Shown piece after piece: positions 1-6,580 of a stretch of DNA of 64,000 nucleotides. The number at the start of each line of letters is the position of its first letter. Position 1 is the first letter of the stretch. The position numbers and the translations under genes are program-made. Source of the DNA: Bacillota bacterium (GTDB lineage: Bacteria > Bacillota > Clostridia > Christensenellales > SZUA-584); NCBI GenBank assembly GCA_023461435.1, contig JAEYLC010000023.1, positions 95,667 to 159,666 on the forward strand, given 5' to 3'. The notes below the pieces were generated by a model, which did not search any database, was not told the origin of the DNA, and worked only from the letters and a program-made list of their open reading frames with translations.

Positions 1-123
1 GAGCGTCATGCTCTTGCCGCACCCCGAAGCGCCCAATATTGCGAGCGTCTCGCTGCCCGATTCAAATTCGCTCTTCAAATGAAAGCGGCCGATTTTTTTT
101 TCGATGCGGACACTCAGCGCCAT
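1..123 (-). CDS. modC: Molybdate ABC transporter ATPase, N-terminal part (cut by window edge)
   Basis: This is the first 41 codons of the ATP-binding subunit of the molybdate importer; the rest lies beyond the left edge. The reading frame starts at the ATG complementary to 121-123 and contains a Walker A loop (GASGCGKS) about 30 residues in, preceded by a short beta-strand segment, as in ModC-type ATPases. It overlaps the 3' end of modB by 10 bp, which implies translational coupling in a modA-modB-modC operon. The family drives molybdate uptake by ATP hydrolysis on the cytoplasmic face. Identity as ModC rather than another ABC ATPase rests on the operon context. Confidence 0.85.
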   Translation of the reverse strand, partial: MALSVRIEKKIGRFHLKSEFESGSETLAILGASGCGKSMTL

Positions 124-797
124 AGCTTTCTGCTTTCCTTTCTGAAGCGCGCGGCATGCTTCGTCCAGACGTTCATTAAAATGATCGTCACAAACGAAAT
201 GGCGACGATGATGAACATCCATTTGTATGCAAGGTCCCAATTGCCCGCCTGCACCGCCGTGTAGATCGCGACCGAAACGGTTTGCGTCCGGCCCGGTATG
301 TTGCCGGCCAGCATGATCGTCGCGCCGAATTCGCCGAGCGCCCGCGCAAACGCGAGCACGGCGCCCGCCATGATGCTCGGTATCGAGTTCGGCAGCATGA
401 CCTTTAAAAATAGCTTCCATTCCGTCATGCCAAGCGTCCGCCCCGCGCTTAACAGGTTTTCGTCAAGCTGTTCAAATGCGCCGCGCGCCGTGCGGTACAT
501 CAGCGGAAACGCGACGACCGTAGACGCAATCACGGCGCCGACCCACGTGAACACAACGGAGACTCCGATGTCGTTTAGTATCTGGCCGACGAAGCCGTTT
601 TTTCCAAATATGATAAGCAAAAAGAAGCCGACGATTGTGGGCGGAAGAACCAAAGGCAACGTGAACAATCCGTCCACGATGCCTTTGCCCCGTTTGAGTT
701 TAACCGTCAGCCAGGCGGCAAGGATTCCGAGTATGAATGTGAATACCGTTGCGAGCAGCGCAACCTTAAGCGATAACCAAAGAGGAAACGTATCCAT
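114..797 (-). CDS. modB: Molybdate ABC transporter permease ModB
   Basis: A 227-residue integral membrane protein with about five hydrophobic segments (residues ~12-32, 46-66, 84-102, 142-162, 194-212). An EAA-type loop, the contact site for the ATPase, is visible around residues 117-136 (SAGRTLGMTEWKLF region), followed by the GEFGATIML stretch typical of ModB. Length is normal for the family. It sits 15 bp downstream of modA and overlaps modC, so the three form a transport operon. Its role is to pass molybdate, needed here by the two xanthine dehydrogenases, through the membrane. Confidence 0.93.
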   Translation of the reverse strand: MDTFPLWLSLKVALLATVFTFILGILAAWLTVKLKRGKGIVDGLFTLPLVLPPTIVGFFLLIIFGKNGFVGQILNDIGVSVVFTWVGAVIASTVVAFPLMYRTARGAFEQLDENLLSAGRTLGMTEWKLFLKVMLPNSIPSIMAGAVLAFARALGEFGATIMLAGNIPGRTQTVSVAIYTAVQAGNWDLAYKWMFIIVAISFVTIILMNVWTKHAARFRKESRKLWR

Positions 798-812
798 GCT
801 GCCTTAATACCA

Positions 813-1673
813 CTATTCGGCCATGATAAAACCGTATTTTTCAAACAATGCGACGCATTCATCGGTTTTCAGATAATCGATGAAGCCCTGTGCCTGCTCG
901 GCGTATTTCGACGCCTTGAGTATGGCGACAGGATAGATGATTTTTTTCACGCTGTCCGCAGGTGCTTCGCAAACCACGGTGACTTTATCCGTGGTGGCCG
1001 CATCCGTGGCATACACGATGCCCGCGTCCACTTCTCCGCCTTCCACCCATGTCAGCACCTGACGCACATCCGTGCCGAAGTTGGCTTTGGCTTCCACAGT
1101 GTCCTTGATGCCGAGATTGGTCAGCAGCTCCTCGCCGTACTGTCCCGCGGGAACGCTGGCCGGGTCGCCCATCGCGACGAGCTTGACATCCTCTTTTGCC
1201 AAATCATCAAAGCTCTTGAGGCCGAGCGCGGAGTCCTTAGGCACGATGAGTACCACTTTGTTCTCCAGCAGATTGGCGCGGGACCCGTCGAGCAGCAGCG
1301 TTCCTTCTTCGAGCGCATCCATCTGCTTCTGGGCGGCCGACATGAAGATATCCACCGGCGCACCATCTTCTATCTGAGTCTGCAGTGCGCCGGAGGCACC
1401 GTATGTAAACGTCAATGTCACATTGGGCGCGACGTTTTTATAGCTTTGGGCAATCTCCGCTGTGACATCGGTAAGACTGGCTGCGGCTGCTATGATCAGC
1501 TCCACGGGTTCTGCGGTCGCTTCGGGTGTGGCCGTTGCTTCCGGTGTGGCGGATACTGACGCTTCGGGCGTCGCGGTTTCCGACGGCGAGACCGACTCGG
1601 CTGCGGGTGCGCTGCAGCCGATCAGGGCCATCACCATGCACAGTACCAAGACAATACCAAGGATTTTCTTCAT
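813..1673 (-). CDS. modA: Molybdate-binding lipoprotein ModA
   Basis: A 286-residue extracytoplasmic solute-binding protein. The N-terminus has a lipoprotein signal peptide ending in a lipobox (LIGC, Cys20), so the mature protein is probably lipid-anchored. Residues 21-57 form an Ala/Thr/Pro/Glu-rich linker with repeated ATPEA units. The binding domain starts near residue 58 with LIIAAAASLTD, the ModA motif that contacts the oxyanion, and continues with YGASGALQTQI and VDIFMSAAQKQMD. It is the first gene of modABC, 38 bp after moaC. Family knowledge says it binds molybdate or tungstate; the sequence does not tell which. Confidence 0.93.
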   Translation of the reverse strand: MKKILGIVLVLCMVMALIGCSAPAAESVSPSETATPEASVSATPEATATPEATAEPVELIIAAAASLTDVTAEIAQSYKNVAPNVTLTFTYGASGALQTQIEDGAPVDIFMSAAQKQMDALEEGTLLLDGSRANLLENKVVLIVPKDSALGLKSFDDLAKEDVKLVAMGDPASVPAGQYGEELLTNLGIKDTVEAKANFGTDVRQVLTWVEGGEVDAGIVYATDAATTDKVTVVCEAPADSVKKIIYPVAILKASKYAEQAQGFIDYLKTDECVALFEKYGFIMAE

Positions 1674-1711
1674 AAAAAACCTCTTTTCTTGCGCTATGAT
1701 GCGCAGTAAAT

Positions 1712-2197
1712 TTATTTTTTCCGGTTTTCAAAGCGTCCGCTTTTGCCGCCGCTTTTACTCTCCAGATAGATACGCGATATCTCCATGCTTTTGTCGAGCG
1801 CCTTGCACATGTCGTAGACGGTGAGCAGCGCCACGCTGACGCCCGTCAAGGCTTCCATCTCCACACCGGTTTTGCCGCTCAGCCTGGCCGTGCAGATCGC
1901 CGTCACCGTACAGGCTTTGTCATCAAGTTCAAAATCAACGCTCACCTTGGTGAGCATCAGCGGGTGGCACAAAGGAATCAGATCCGAAGTCCGTTTGGCC
2001 CCCATGATGCCGGCCACTCTCGCGACGCCGAGCACATCACCCTTGCCGGCCGTTCCGCCCTTCACGGCGTCAAAAGCGGCACGGCTCATTGCGATACTCC
2101 CTCTTGCGGTCGCTTCGCGCGAAGTCTCTTCTTTATCGGACACATCCACCATCGCCGCGTTTCCCTGATTGTCAAAGTGCGTCAGTTCTTTTTCCAT
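1712..2197 (-). CDS. moaC: Cyclic pyranopterin monophosphate synthase MoaC
   Basis: A 161-residue protein of normal MoaC length. MoaC forms cyclic pyranopterin monophosphate in the first stage of molybdenum cofactor synthesis. Conserved blocks visible are LIPLCHPLMLTKV (~76-88), the glycine-rich GKTGVEMEALTG and the LTVYDMCKA segment carrying the catalytic Asp and Lys. The gene lies 9 bp downstream of the MoeA-like gene and 38 bp upstream of modA, so cofactor synthesis and molybdate uptake appear co-transcribed. No moaA, moaD or moaE is seen in this window; they must lie elsewhere. Confidence 0.95.
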   Translation of the reverse strand: MEKELTHFDNQGNAAMVDVSDKEETSREATARGSIAMSRAAFDAVKGGTAGKGDVLGVARVAGIMGAKRTSDLIPLCHPLMLTKVSVDFELDDKACTVTAICTARLSGKTGVEMEALTGVSVALLTVYDMCKALDKSMEISRIYLESKSGGKSGRFENRKK

Positions 2198-2206
2198 CGT
2201 ATTCTC

Positions 2207-3235
2207 CTATTTTCCGAAACCGCAGTTCGGGAATGTGCAGACATCGCACTTTAAGCAAAGCCCGCCGTGGCCGAGAACCGACATATCTTCCGCCGACAGC
2301 TTCTCGCCCGCCATGATGCGCGGTAGCACAATATCGAATATCGTGCGTTTGGCGTACATCACGCAGCCCGGCAGCCCCAGTATCGGTATGTCTTGCCCGC
2401 CCGCCTCATAGTAAGCCAGCAGGAACATGGCGCCGGGCAGCACGGGCGCGCCGTATGTCACCAGCCTTGCGGATGTGTTTTTGATCGCCGTCGGCGTCGT
2501 GTCGTCGGGGTCAACGCTCATGCCGCCGGTGCAGATGATCAAATCGGCGCCGCTTTTGATGGCCTCAAGCACTGTGCCCGTGATTTTGGCCGTATCGTCG
2601 TCCACGATCGTTTTGCTGAGTATATCCACCTCATATTCGGACAGCTTTTCTTCGATCACGGGTCCGAACGCGTCCTCAATGCGTCCGTGGTAGACCTCGC
2701 TGCCCGTGACCACGATGGCCGCTGTTTTATGCTGGTATGGCATTATCCGCATCAATGGCTCGCTGCCCGCCTCGTCTGCCGCTTTTTCCATTTTGGCTTT
2801 AGCGATCAGCAGCGGGATCACGCGCGTGCCTGCGAGCTTGTCGCCTTTTCTGACGGGCGTATCGGTATGTCTCGTCGCGATGATGATTTCACCGAGCGCG
2901 TTGATGCGATTAAGTCGCGCCACATCCACTTTGAACAAGCCGTCAATATCGCTGAAAAGCTCGATTTTGCCTTCCTTTGGTTTCGAAGCGGACATGTATT
3001 TGTTGGTGCACATATCGCGAAGCATTTCCGCCGCCTCATCCTCGTGCAGCGTGTCCTCGGTCTTCTCCCAGACGTATAAATGCTCCTTGCCCATCGACAA
3101 AAGCACGGGTATATCCTCCTCCGTCACGATGTGGCCCTTGCGGAAAACGGCGTCCTTGCTGACATCCTTAATAATCCGGGTCATATCGTGGCACAACACA
3201 TGCCCCACTGCATCCGTTGTCTTAATCTGTTTCAT
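2207..3235 (-). CDS. MoeA-like molybdopterin-binding protein with Cys-rich C-terminus
   Basis: A 342-residue protein with a molybdopterin-binding (MoCF) domain at about residues 165-310; the signature GGMSVDPDDTTP is clear. The N-terminal part resembles a MoeA-type start (DAVGHVLCHDMT), but the protein is shorter than a canonical ~400-residue MoeA. The last 16 residues carry three cysteines in a C-x2-C-x6-C-like pattern (CLKCDVC...NC), suggesting a metal site. Similar proteins are found next to purine hydroxylase genes. It probably handles Mo insertion or cofactor modification for the xanthine dehydrogenases. It is the first gene of the moeA-like/moaC/modABC transcript. The exact reaction is inferred. 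Confidence 0.82.
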   Translation of the reverse strand: MKQIKTTDAVGHVLCHDMTRIIKDVSKDAVFRKGHIVTEEDIPVLLSMGKEHLYVWEKTEDTLHEDEAAEMLRDMCTNKYMSASKPKEGKIELFSDIDGLFKVDVARLNRINALGEIIIATRHTDTPVRKGDKLAGTRVIPLLIAKAKMEKAADEAGSEPLMRIMPYQHKTAAIVVTGSEVYHGRIEDAFGPVIEEKLSEYEVDILSKTIVDDDTAKITGTVLEAIKSGADLIICTGGMSVDPDDTTPTAIKNTSARLVTYGAPVLPGAMFLLAYYEAGGQDIPILGLPGCVMYAKRTIFDIVLPRIMAGEKLSAEDMSVLGHGGLCLKCDVCTFPNCGFGK

Positions 3236-3446
3236 CTCTGTCTCCCCATACCGTCACTATTCATTTGTTGTATCGCTTCATTGCGGAATCAGCCGATTTT
3301 ATATTCGGCTTTAAAAGCGGTCTGCTCATATTTTGAGCATCGCCGGTAAATGTTACCCTTTTATTGGAGCTATATTAACATGAAAATGGTCAAAAGTATG
3401 TTGCTATGGCAACGCAATAATCGCAATCTTTGTCTGAAAAATGAAA
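3236..3446 (-). promoter_or_regulatory. Structured leader upstream of the MoeA-like/moaC/modABC operon
   Basis: Non-coding leader. In transcript sense it holds three short hairpins in about 75 nt: GGTAA-CAT-TTACC (3345-3357), TGCTCA/TGAGCA (about 3329-3344) and AGCCGA/TCGGCT (about 3290-3312). Further upstream is a 5-4-5 palindrome GTTGC-TATG-GCAAC at 3400-3413 that looks like a protein operator. I could not fit this to the Moco (MOCO_RNA) riboswitch and see no unambiguous -35/-10 pair. The regulatory role is inference from structure density and position. Confidence 0.4.
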
Positions 3447-3469
3447 AACCGCCCGAAGATGAGCGGTTC
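3441..3469 (-). terminator. Rho-independent terminator downstream of guaD (distal)
   Basis: In minus-strand sense a hairpin AACCGCTC-ATCTTC-GGGCGGTT (one G-U pair) is followed directly by TTTTTCATTTTT. It is the only good U-tailed terminator after guaD, yet it lies about 370 bp beyond the stop codon because the palindromic repeat sits in between. Confidence 0.7.
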
Positions 3470-3829
3470 AGGTCAAAGCGTTTGCCATGGGATGCTTCAC
3501 TTCACTGACGTTTCGTTCAGCATGACCGGTTGTCGATAAAGTGTAGTAAACCTCACTCAGTGCGGGAGGCAAAGTTACGAGCATATACATATAACTTGCA
3601 CTACGGTACTTTTTGCTCGAAATACTAGCTCCCTCTGGAGGGAGCTGTCGCCGCAGGCGACTGAGGGAGGATCAGTCAAAGCTGTGCTAATTATACTCCC
3701 TCAATCAAATGCCGGATTGAAATCCGCCATTTGACCAGCTCCCAATCCACCCTTATAGGGTAGCCGTCAGAGGGGGCATGGTAAAATGCTTTTTTGACAC
3801 TCTGAACCGCCCGATTGACGGGCGGTTTT
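3447..3829. repeat. Composite palindromic intergenic repeat (MITE-like)
   Basis: A gene-free stretch of about 380 bp made of nested palindromes. Each end carries a hairpin with similar arms: AACCGC/GAGCGGTT at about 3448-3465 and AACCGCCCG/CGGGCGGTT at 3805-3827, and the bases just inside them form an imperfect inverted repeat (GGTTCAGGTCAAA against TTTGACACTCTGAACC). Inside are AGCTCCCTC/GAGGGAGCT at 3627-3646 and GTCGCC-GCA-GGCGAC at 3647-3661 followed by GAGGGAGG. This type of element (the CTCCCTC...GTCGCC palindrome) recurs between genes in many gut Clostridia. There is no transposase, so any mobility would be in trans. Boundaries are approximate. Confidence 0.65.
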
Positions 3830-3839
3830 GTGTATCAAC

Positions 3840-5114
3840 TTATTGCAGCAGTCTTCCCTTCACATACTTCTTCACGATGTTTTGGTCTGTGGAGAGATGC
3901 ACGACCCGCTCCAGGCGCTGCGGCAACGCCAGCGGATTCAGGCCGTTGATGCCGCTGTCGTCAATCACCACGGCGTCCAGCTCATAGCCCGGCTCAAAGC
4001 TGCCCACAAGCCCGAAGAAGCGGCCGCCGCCCTTGGTGGCCATATAGAAAGCTTCCGGCAGAGACAGCGGCGCCGCATACTGATCCACGAATACCGAATA
4101 CAGCTTGGAGGCCTGTATCGCGTCGGAAACCGCGCGGAACATGGATATCGAGAAACCGCCCGCGACGTCCGTGCCCAGCCCCACAAGCAGCCCCTTTTCC
4201 AGCATGCGGCGCACGGGCGCGATGCCGCTGCACAGGTTGAAGTTGGACTCCGGGCAATGCGCCACAGTCACCCCGCTGTCGCGGATGAAGTCCATCTCGC
4301 TGTCCGACAGGTGGACGCAGTGCGCCATGATTGTCGGCTGCTGCCCGAAAAGGCCGTAGCGCCGGTATACGTGGGCATACGTCTCATCCTCGGGATGGAG
4401 CTGCTTCACCCAGCTGATTTCATACAGATTTTCGGACAGGTGCGATTGGACGGGCACTGAAAAGCGCTTGGCCATCTCACCGAGCTGCCCCATCAGCTCC
4501 GGCGTACACGTGGGCACAAAGCGCGGCGTGATAATCGGCTTCGTGTTTTGATACGCATGCTGGGTATGGCGGAGCCAAGTCTCCGTGTCTTTGAGAGAAT
4601 CTTGAGTCGTTTCTGCCAGGGCGGACGCGCAGTTGCGGTCCATATTCACCTTGCCGACATACGTGGCGAGGCCGGATTCCTCCAGCATACGCATCAGCAC
4701 ATCCGCCGTGTCGGCGTGCACCGTCGCGAAGACGGACGCGCGCGTGGTCACGCCGGATTTCAGGGCAGCACAAAAAGCCCCGTAAGCCGCCGCCGCGTAT
4801 TCGGAGTCGGCGTACTTCGCTTCTTCCGGAAACGCGTATTTATCGAGCCATGGGATGAGCTCCAAATCCATGCCCATGCCGCGCACGGCAAACTGCGGCG
4901 CGTGCACGTGCAAATCCACGAGTCCCGGCAGTATCAGGCTGCCGCCGCAATCCGTCACTTCGGCATTCCGATACCTTTCCGGCAGGTCAGAAAACACGCC
5001 CGTGACAATGCCGTCTTCGCTGACGATATAACCGTTTTCCAGTGCCGTCAGCTCCCTCTGCGTTTCCGTGTATATGATATTCCCTTTAAGAATCAGCAAA
5101 CCATCCATTGACAT
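3840..5114 (-). CDS. guaD: Guanine deaminase
   Basis: A 424-residue amidohydrolase-fold enzyme that converts guanine to xanthine and ammonia. Motifs fit guanine deaminase: metal-binding HxH in DLHVHAPQ, FVPTCT, SHLSEN, AHCVHL, CPESNFNL and GLGTDVAGG with the metal-ligand Asp. I chose the ATG at 5114 because GGAAGGTGA lies 8 nt upstream; a longer frame to 5156 has no ribosome site. It is the last gene of the xdhA-xdhB-xdhC transcript, 78 bp after the Fe-S subunit, so its product xanthine feeds the dehydrogenase encoded beside it. A guanine-type riboswitch heads the same transcript, which fits this role. Confidence 0.9.
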   Translation of the reverse strand: MSMDGLLILKGNIIYTETQRELTALENGYIVSEDGIVTGVFSDLPERYRNAEVTDCGGSLILPGLVDLHVHAPQFAVRGMGMDLELIPWLDKYAFPEEAKYADSEYAAAAYGAFCAALKSGVTTRASVFATVHADTADVLMRMLEESGLATYVGKVNMDRNCASALAETTQDSLKDTETWLRHTQHAYQNTKPIITPRFVPTCTPELMGQLGEMAKRFSVPVQSHLSENLYEISWVKQLHPEDETYAHVYRRYGLFGQQPTIMAHCVHLSDSEMDFIRDSGVTVAHCPESNFNLCSGIAPVRRMLEKGLLVGLGTDVAGGFSISMFRAVSDAIQASKLYSVFVDQYAAPLSLPEAFYMATKGGGRFFGLVGSFEPGYELDAVVIDDSGINGLNPLALPQRLERVVHLSTDQNIVKKYVKGRLLQ

Positions 5115-5192
5115 TCCGTGATCACCTTCCGCTGTTAACAAGCCACGCCCGGTCATCCGAGCGTGATTCTCTCTTTATTTTGAGCCCATGCG

Positions 5193-5693
5193 CTATTGAA
5201 CCGGCATTTCCTTGCCGAGGCGTTTGTACATCGTTTTCTTCACAGCCCGCAATATGTTCTCGTAGCCGGTGCAGCGGCACAGATGCCCGCTCATCAGCTT
5301 GCGCAGCTCGTCGTCGGTATACTCCCTGCCGCTCTCGAGTATCTCAATGGCGGACATGATGAAGCCGGGCGTGCAAAAGCCGCACTGTACGGCTGACTCG
5401 TCGATAAACGCCTGCTGGATGTCACTGAGCTCGCCGTTCGGGCCCAGCAGGCTTTCCAGCGTGCGTATCTTCTTGCCGCGCGCCCACACCGCAAGATAGA
5501 TGCAGGAGTTATAGCACTCGCCGTCGATGATCACGTTGCACGCGCCGCACTCGCCCACCTCGCAGCCTTTTTTTACAGAGGTCATGCGAAAGTCGTTGCG
5601 GAGCATATCCGTCAGCGAGGCACGGGCGTCCACCATGACGGTCACGTCCTTGTCGTTCAGGTTGAATTCTATCATCCGGTACTGGTCTTTCAT
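5193..5693 (-). CDS. xdhC: Xanthine dehydrogenase [2Fe-2S] subunit
   Basis: A 166-residue iron-sulphur subunit of a three-subunit molybdenum hydroxylase. The plant-type [2Fe-2S] cluster is ligated by Cys44, Cys49, Cys52 and Cys64, and the second all-helical [2Fe-2S] domain by Cys104, Cys107, Cys139 and Cys141 (CGFC...CRC). It passes electrons from the Mo site to FAD. Its start overlaps the end of the FAD-subunit gene by 4 bp. Note that the name xdhC is used in E. coli for this subunit but elsewhere for the CoxI-type maturation factor, which is a different gene here (28468-29250). Confidence 0.93.
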   Translation of the reverse strand: MKDQYRMIEFNLNDKDVTVMVDARASLTDMLRNDFRMTSVKKGCEVGECGACNVIIDGECYNSCIYLAVWARGKKIRTLESLLGPNGELSDIQQAFIDESAVQCGFCTPGFIMSAIEILESGREYTDDELRKLMSGHLCRCTGYENILRAVKKTMYKRLGKEMPVQ

Positions 5694-6574
5694 TCGAGCT
5701 CACCTCCGCAACGTTTCACCGATTCGGCTAGCGCGCGTTTCGCGAGCTCCACGGCGATCTGCTGGCGCAGCGCCTTGGATGCGCGCCACGAGTCGCGCGG
5801 GTTTATGTCCTGAAGCACCGCCTTGCCGAACGCCTTCACCGTGGCTTCAGACACGGGCCTTCCGTTCGCCGCGGCTTCCGCAGACGGCGCGCGCATGGGC
5901 ACAGGCCCCGCCACGCCATAGGCGGTGCGCACGCGCGCGAACGTCTTCTTGTCTTGCGACAGGCGGACATTGACGGAGCAGCCAAGAGTCGCGATGTCCA
6001 TCGCGCTTCTCATGGCGTACTTGATATAGCTGCCATGCGTATCCGCGTAGCTCTCCTTCGGTATAATGAGCGCGGTCTGTATCTCGCCGGGCCGGATATC
6101 CACCTTGCCGGCCTTGATATAAAATTCCTTGATGGGCATGCGCCGCACGCCCTCCGGCCCGGTCAGCTCTACGAGAGCTTCCCACGCGTGCAGCGTGGAC
6201 GCGGAATCCGCCGATGTCACGCCGTTGCAGGTATTGCCGCCGATGGTCGCGATGTTGCGAATCTGCGGGCCGCCCACCTGATCCACCGCTTCTCCGAGCA
6301 CACCTAAGTATTTTTGTATGATCGGGTTTTTGGTGATGTGCGAGAAGCTGGTGAGCGAGCCGATGCGGATCGCGTCGTCCTCATCAATGGTGACGCCGCG
6401 CAATTCATCGATCATATAGATCGAGATCAGCTCGACGCCCGCGCGTTTGCCCTCGCGCATCTGTATCAGCACGTCGGAGCCGCCCGCGATGACGTGGGCG
6501 TCCGGGTGCTCCATGCGCAGACGAACGGCATCCGCCACGCTCTGCGCTTCGTACAATTCCTTCATATCAAACAT
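5690..6574 (-). CDS. xdhB: Xanthine dehydrogenase FAD-binding subunit
   Basis: A 294-residue flavoprotein of the CO dehydrogenase medium-subunit family. FAD-pyrophosphate motifs are visible: VIAGGSD at residues 28-34 and NIATIGGNTCNG at 107-118. It takes electrons from the Fe-S subunit and transfers them to NAD or another acceptor. It lies 6 bp downstream of xdhA and overlaps the Fe-S subunit gene. The fused dehydrogenase at 16348-18915 has no FAD domain, so this subunit could in principle serve both enzymes, but that is inference. Confidence 0.93.
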   Translation of the reverse strand: MFDMKELYEAQSVADAVRLRMEHPDAHVIAGGSDVLIQMREGKRAGVELISIYMIDELRGVTIDEDDAIRIGSLTSFSHITKNPIIQKYLGVLGEAVDQVGGPQIRNIATIGGNTCNGVTSADSASTLHAWEALVELTGPEGVRRMPIKEFYIKAGKVDIRPGEIQTALIIPKESYADTHGSYIKYAMRSAMDIATLGCSVNVRLSQDKKTFARVRTAYGVAGPVPMRAPSAEAAANGRPVSEATVKAFGKAVLQDINPRDSWRASKALRQQIAVELAKRALAESVKRCGGELE

Positions 6575-6580
6575 AGCCGT

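Noticed and set aside
2393..3079. 228-codon plus-strand frame opposite the MoeA-like gene
   Set aside because: No domain or ribosome site; antisense of a conserved gene.
3236..3446. Moco riboswitch (MOCO_RNA)
   Set aside because: I could not align the hairpins to the known motif; kept only as an unassigned structured leader.
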